From UBA2965 sp036526135 (lineage in GTDB: Bacteria; Pseudomonadota; Gammaproteobacteria; Pseudomonadales; Azotimanducaceae): a DNA stretch of 43,483 nt. The notes under the pieces are model-generated. The model was not told where the DNA came from. It did not search any database and saw nothing but the letters and a program-made list of their open reading frames with translations. The DNA lies in assembly GCA_036526135.1 (NCBI GenBank), contig DATCZA010000051.1:1-43483 (forward strand), given 5' to 3'. The position numbers and the translations under genes were made by a program. Shown piece by piece: positions 41,863 through 43,483 of the stretch (its first letter is position 1; each line of letters starts with the position of its first letter).

Positions 41863-42324
41863 GTGCAGAACGGGCAGTGGCAGGTATATCTATCCGGTGA
41901 GATCCATACCGACTGGCGCGATCAGATCGCCAGCGGAGCGGCGGCAAGAGGCCTTCCCGTAGCTTTCACCAGCGCCGTCACCGTGCACGAGCACAGCGAC
42001 GACTGCGGCGTGAGGATCCTGGGTGCAGAGCCCGACGATTTCTGGAAGGACCACAAAGGTGCCAAGGTGAACGCCATCCGGACCCGGACGCTGCTCGAGC
42101 AGGCCGACGTGGTGGTGGTCAGATTCGGCGACAAGTATCGACAGTGGAACGCCGCATTCGACGCCGGTTTTGCCGCAGCGCTGGGCAAACCTCTCATCAC
42201 TCTCCGCGACGACAGCCTTACCCATCCCATGAAGGAAGTCGATGCAGCGGCGCTCGCAGTGGCGAGAGACCCCGCGCAGGTGGTGCAGATCCTCGACTAC
42301 GTGATTGCCGGCCGATTGAGCTGA
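41863..42324 (+). CDS. YtoQ family protein
   Basis: A 153-residue soluble protein resembling the YtoQ family (about 148 residues). Characteristic segments are VYLSGEIHTDWRDQI at the start, FTSAVTVHEHSDDCG, and QADVVVVRFGDKYRQWNAAFDAGFAAALGKPLITL. The last resembles a nucleoside 2-deoxyribosyltransferase-like Rossmann fold. The start is a GTG at 41863, with an AGGGAGAG ribosome-binding site a few bases upstream; an ATG further upstream lies inside the SDR gene. Downstream of the SDR in the same direction and convergent with nhaA (19 bp). Function unproven. Confidence 0.85.
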   Translation: MQNGQWQVYLSGEIHTDWRDQIASGAAARGLPVAFTSAVTVHEHSDDCGVRILGAEPDDFWKDHKGAKVNAIRTRTLLEQADVVVVRFGDKYRQWNAAFDAGFAAALGKPLITLRDDSLTHPMKEVDAAALAVARDPAQVVQILDYVIAGRLS

Positions 42325-42343
42325 GCCGCCCCGCCCAGAGGGG

Positions 42344-43483
42344 TTACGAGGCATTCGCCGAATCCTCTCTCGAGGACGCGGGTTCACGAAGGCTGAGCCA
42401 GAGCACGGCGTATCCGAGCACGGCGGACAGCGCGGATCCTATCAGCACGCCGGCTCGCACGCCGGCATGGTAGCCATACCCGGCCGCCTCGAATGCAAGC
42501 GAGCCTATGAACAGACTCATGGTGAAACCTATCCCCGTGAGCACCGACACGCCGTATAGCGAAGCCCAGTTCGATCCTGCAGGCATGCGTGCGAAACCCA
42601 GCGCAATCAGAAGCGCGCAGGTCAGAAATACCCCAACCTGCTTGCCGACGAAGAGCCCAAGAGCGACCCCAAGCGGAACCCCCTCCACCAACATGTCCGG
42701 CGACATTCCGGCAAACGAAACGCCCGCATTTACGAAGGCAAACAGCGGCAGAATCATGTAGGCAACCCAAGGATGGAGCACGTGCTCGAGATGCTTCAGC
42801 GGGAACCCTCCATAATCTCCGGTCTGGTTGTGCATGGGGATGAAGAGCGCGGTCGCGACGCCCGCAAGCGTGGCATGCACGCCGCTTTTCAGGACACAGA
42901 CCCAGATGAACAGACCAACCAGCACGTACGGCCCGACATTCTGGACCCGCCGCCATTTGAGGATCGAGAGCACGGCAATGCCGACGATTGCGAGCGAAAG
43001 CGACAATACGGACAGCTCGCTGGTATAGAAGACGGCTATCACCACGATGGCGGCCAGATCGTCGAAGATTGCCAGCGATACCAGGAATACCTTCAGCGCG
43101 ACGGGAACCCGGTTCCCGAGCAGGGCGAGGATGCCCAGCGCGAACGCAATGTCGGTCGCCGCCGGTATGGCCCAACCATCGTCGCCAATCGCGTCGCTTT
43201 GATTGAAGAACCAGTAGATCAGCGCCGGCACCAAGAACCCGCCGACTGCCGCCGCAGCCGGCAGCACAATCTGCTCTGGAGACGAAAGCTCTCCCTCCAG
43301 AACTTCTCTCTTGACCTCCAGCCCGATCAGGAAGAAGAAAACGGCCATGAGGCCATCGTTGATCCACAACACGAGGGGTTTCGCGATCTCGAGAGCACCC
43401 ACCTGAATCACGACCGGCACGTCGAGAAAGGCTTCGTAGAGCCCGGTCAGCGGGGAGTTTGATATGAGCAGCGCCAGCGCAGC
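42344..43483 (-). CDS. nhaA: Na+/H+ antiporter NhaA (5' end outside window)
   Basis: Electrogenic Na+/H+ antiporter of the inner membrane. The frame stays open to the right edge of the window, so the N-terminus is missing; about 379 residues are visible, close to the full length of roughly 390. Hallmarks are INDGLMAVFFFLIGLEVKRE, PAATDIAFALG, and the paired aspartates of the ion-binding site in SLAIFDDLAAI. The C-terminal half has GVHATLAGV and GIGFTMSLFIGSLAF. The GTG codon near 43420 is not the real start, because the conserved helix LALLISNSPL lies upstream of it. Convergent with ytoQ. Confidence 0.96.
   Translation of the reverse strand, partial: AALALLISNSPLTGLYEAFLDVPVVIQVGALEIAKPLVLWINDGLMAVFFFLIGLEVKREVLEGELSSPEQIVLPAAAAVGGFLVPALIYWFFNQSDAIGDDGWAIPAATDIAFALGILALLGNRVPVALKVFLVSLAIFDDLAAIVVIAVFYTSELSVLSLSLAIVGIAVLSILKWRRVQNVGPYVLVGLFIWVCVLKSGVHATLAGVATALFIPMHNQTGDYGGFPLKHLEHVLHPWVAYMILPLFAFVNAGVSFAGMSPDMLVEGVPLGVALGLFVGKQVGVFLTCALLIALGFARMPAGSNWASLYGVSVLTGIGFTMSLFIGSLAFEAAGYGYHAGVRAGVLIGSALSAVLGYAVLWLSLREPASSREDSANAS

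Overview
The window is a GC-rich, tightly packed stretch of bacterial chromosome. Gene content and order point to a gammaproteobacterium: guaB-guaA-tadA-purL, xseA, rlmN-pilW-rodZ-hisS-yfgM-bamB-der, iscR-iscS, divergent trmJ/suhB, and queA-tgt-yajC-secD-secF. The accessory genes (two non-heme iron oxygenases of the PhyH and CmcJ types, a Rieske oxygenase, a candidate selenoprotein, NhaA) would fit a free-living, possibly marine, aerobic lineage, but that is inference. I see no tRNA, rRNA, CRISPR array, insertion sequence or phage gene.

Layout. 1-1.7 kb: gamma-carbonic anhydrase-like protein, a DUF3135 protein and a NUDIX hydrolase. 1.7-9.0 kb, minus strand: a purine operon guaB>guaA>tadA>purL with a good sigma70-type promoter in front of guaB. 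9.1-11.3 kb, plus strand: xseA and an M23 peptidase. 11.3-19.3 kb, minus strand: ndk, rlmN, pilW, rodZ, hisS, yfgM, bamB, der, nearly all abutting or overlapping; ispG, usually found between rodZ and hisS, is absent. 19.4-21.8 kb: trmJ, iscR and iscS, with an IscR type-1 operator before iscR but no iscU, iscA, hscB, hscA, fdx or iscX. 21.9-28.0 kb: suhB (plus), then queA>tgt>yajC>secD>secF (minus).

28-43.5 kb is accessory. It holds a cupin; an operon of a membrane methyltransferase-like protein, a CmcJ/NvfI-type oxygenase and a PhyH dioxygenase; a Rieske oxygenase alpha subunit; a flavin-fold PNPOx protein; an ECF sigma/anti-sigma/DUF4097 operon; a GDT1-type transporter; an FAD-dependent oxidoreductase; an OmpA-like lipoprotein; DoxX; a redoxin with an in-frame UGA; a second cupin; a shortened VOC gene; an SDR dehydrogenase; YtoQ; and nhaA, which runs off the right edge.

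The strongest discovery candidate is at 39151-40284 (minus). Two apparently separate reading frames join through one in-frame UGA exactly at the redox-active position of a thioredoxin-like fold (W-U-G-C). A hairpin matching the bacterial SECIS pattern follows the UGA. I interpret this as one selenocysteine-containing redoxin of about 377 residues. A second linked oddity is the stripped isc locus: IscS also lacks the C-terminal tail that in E. coli contacts IscU. This suggests the remaining desulfurase serves other sulfur, or even selenium, acceptors.
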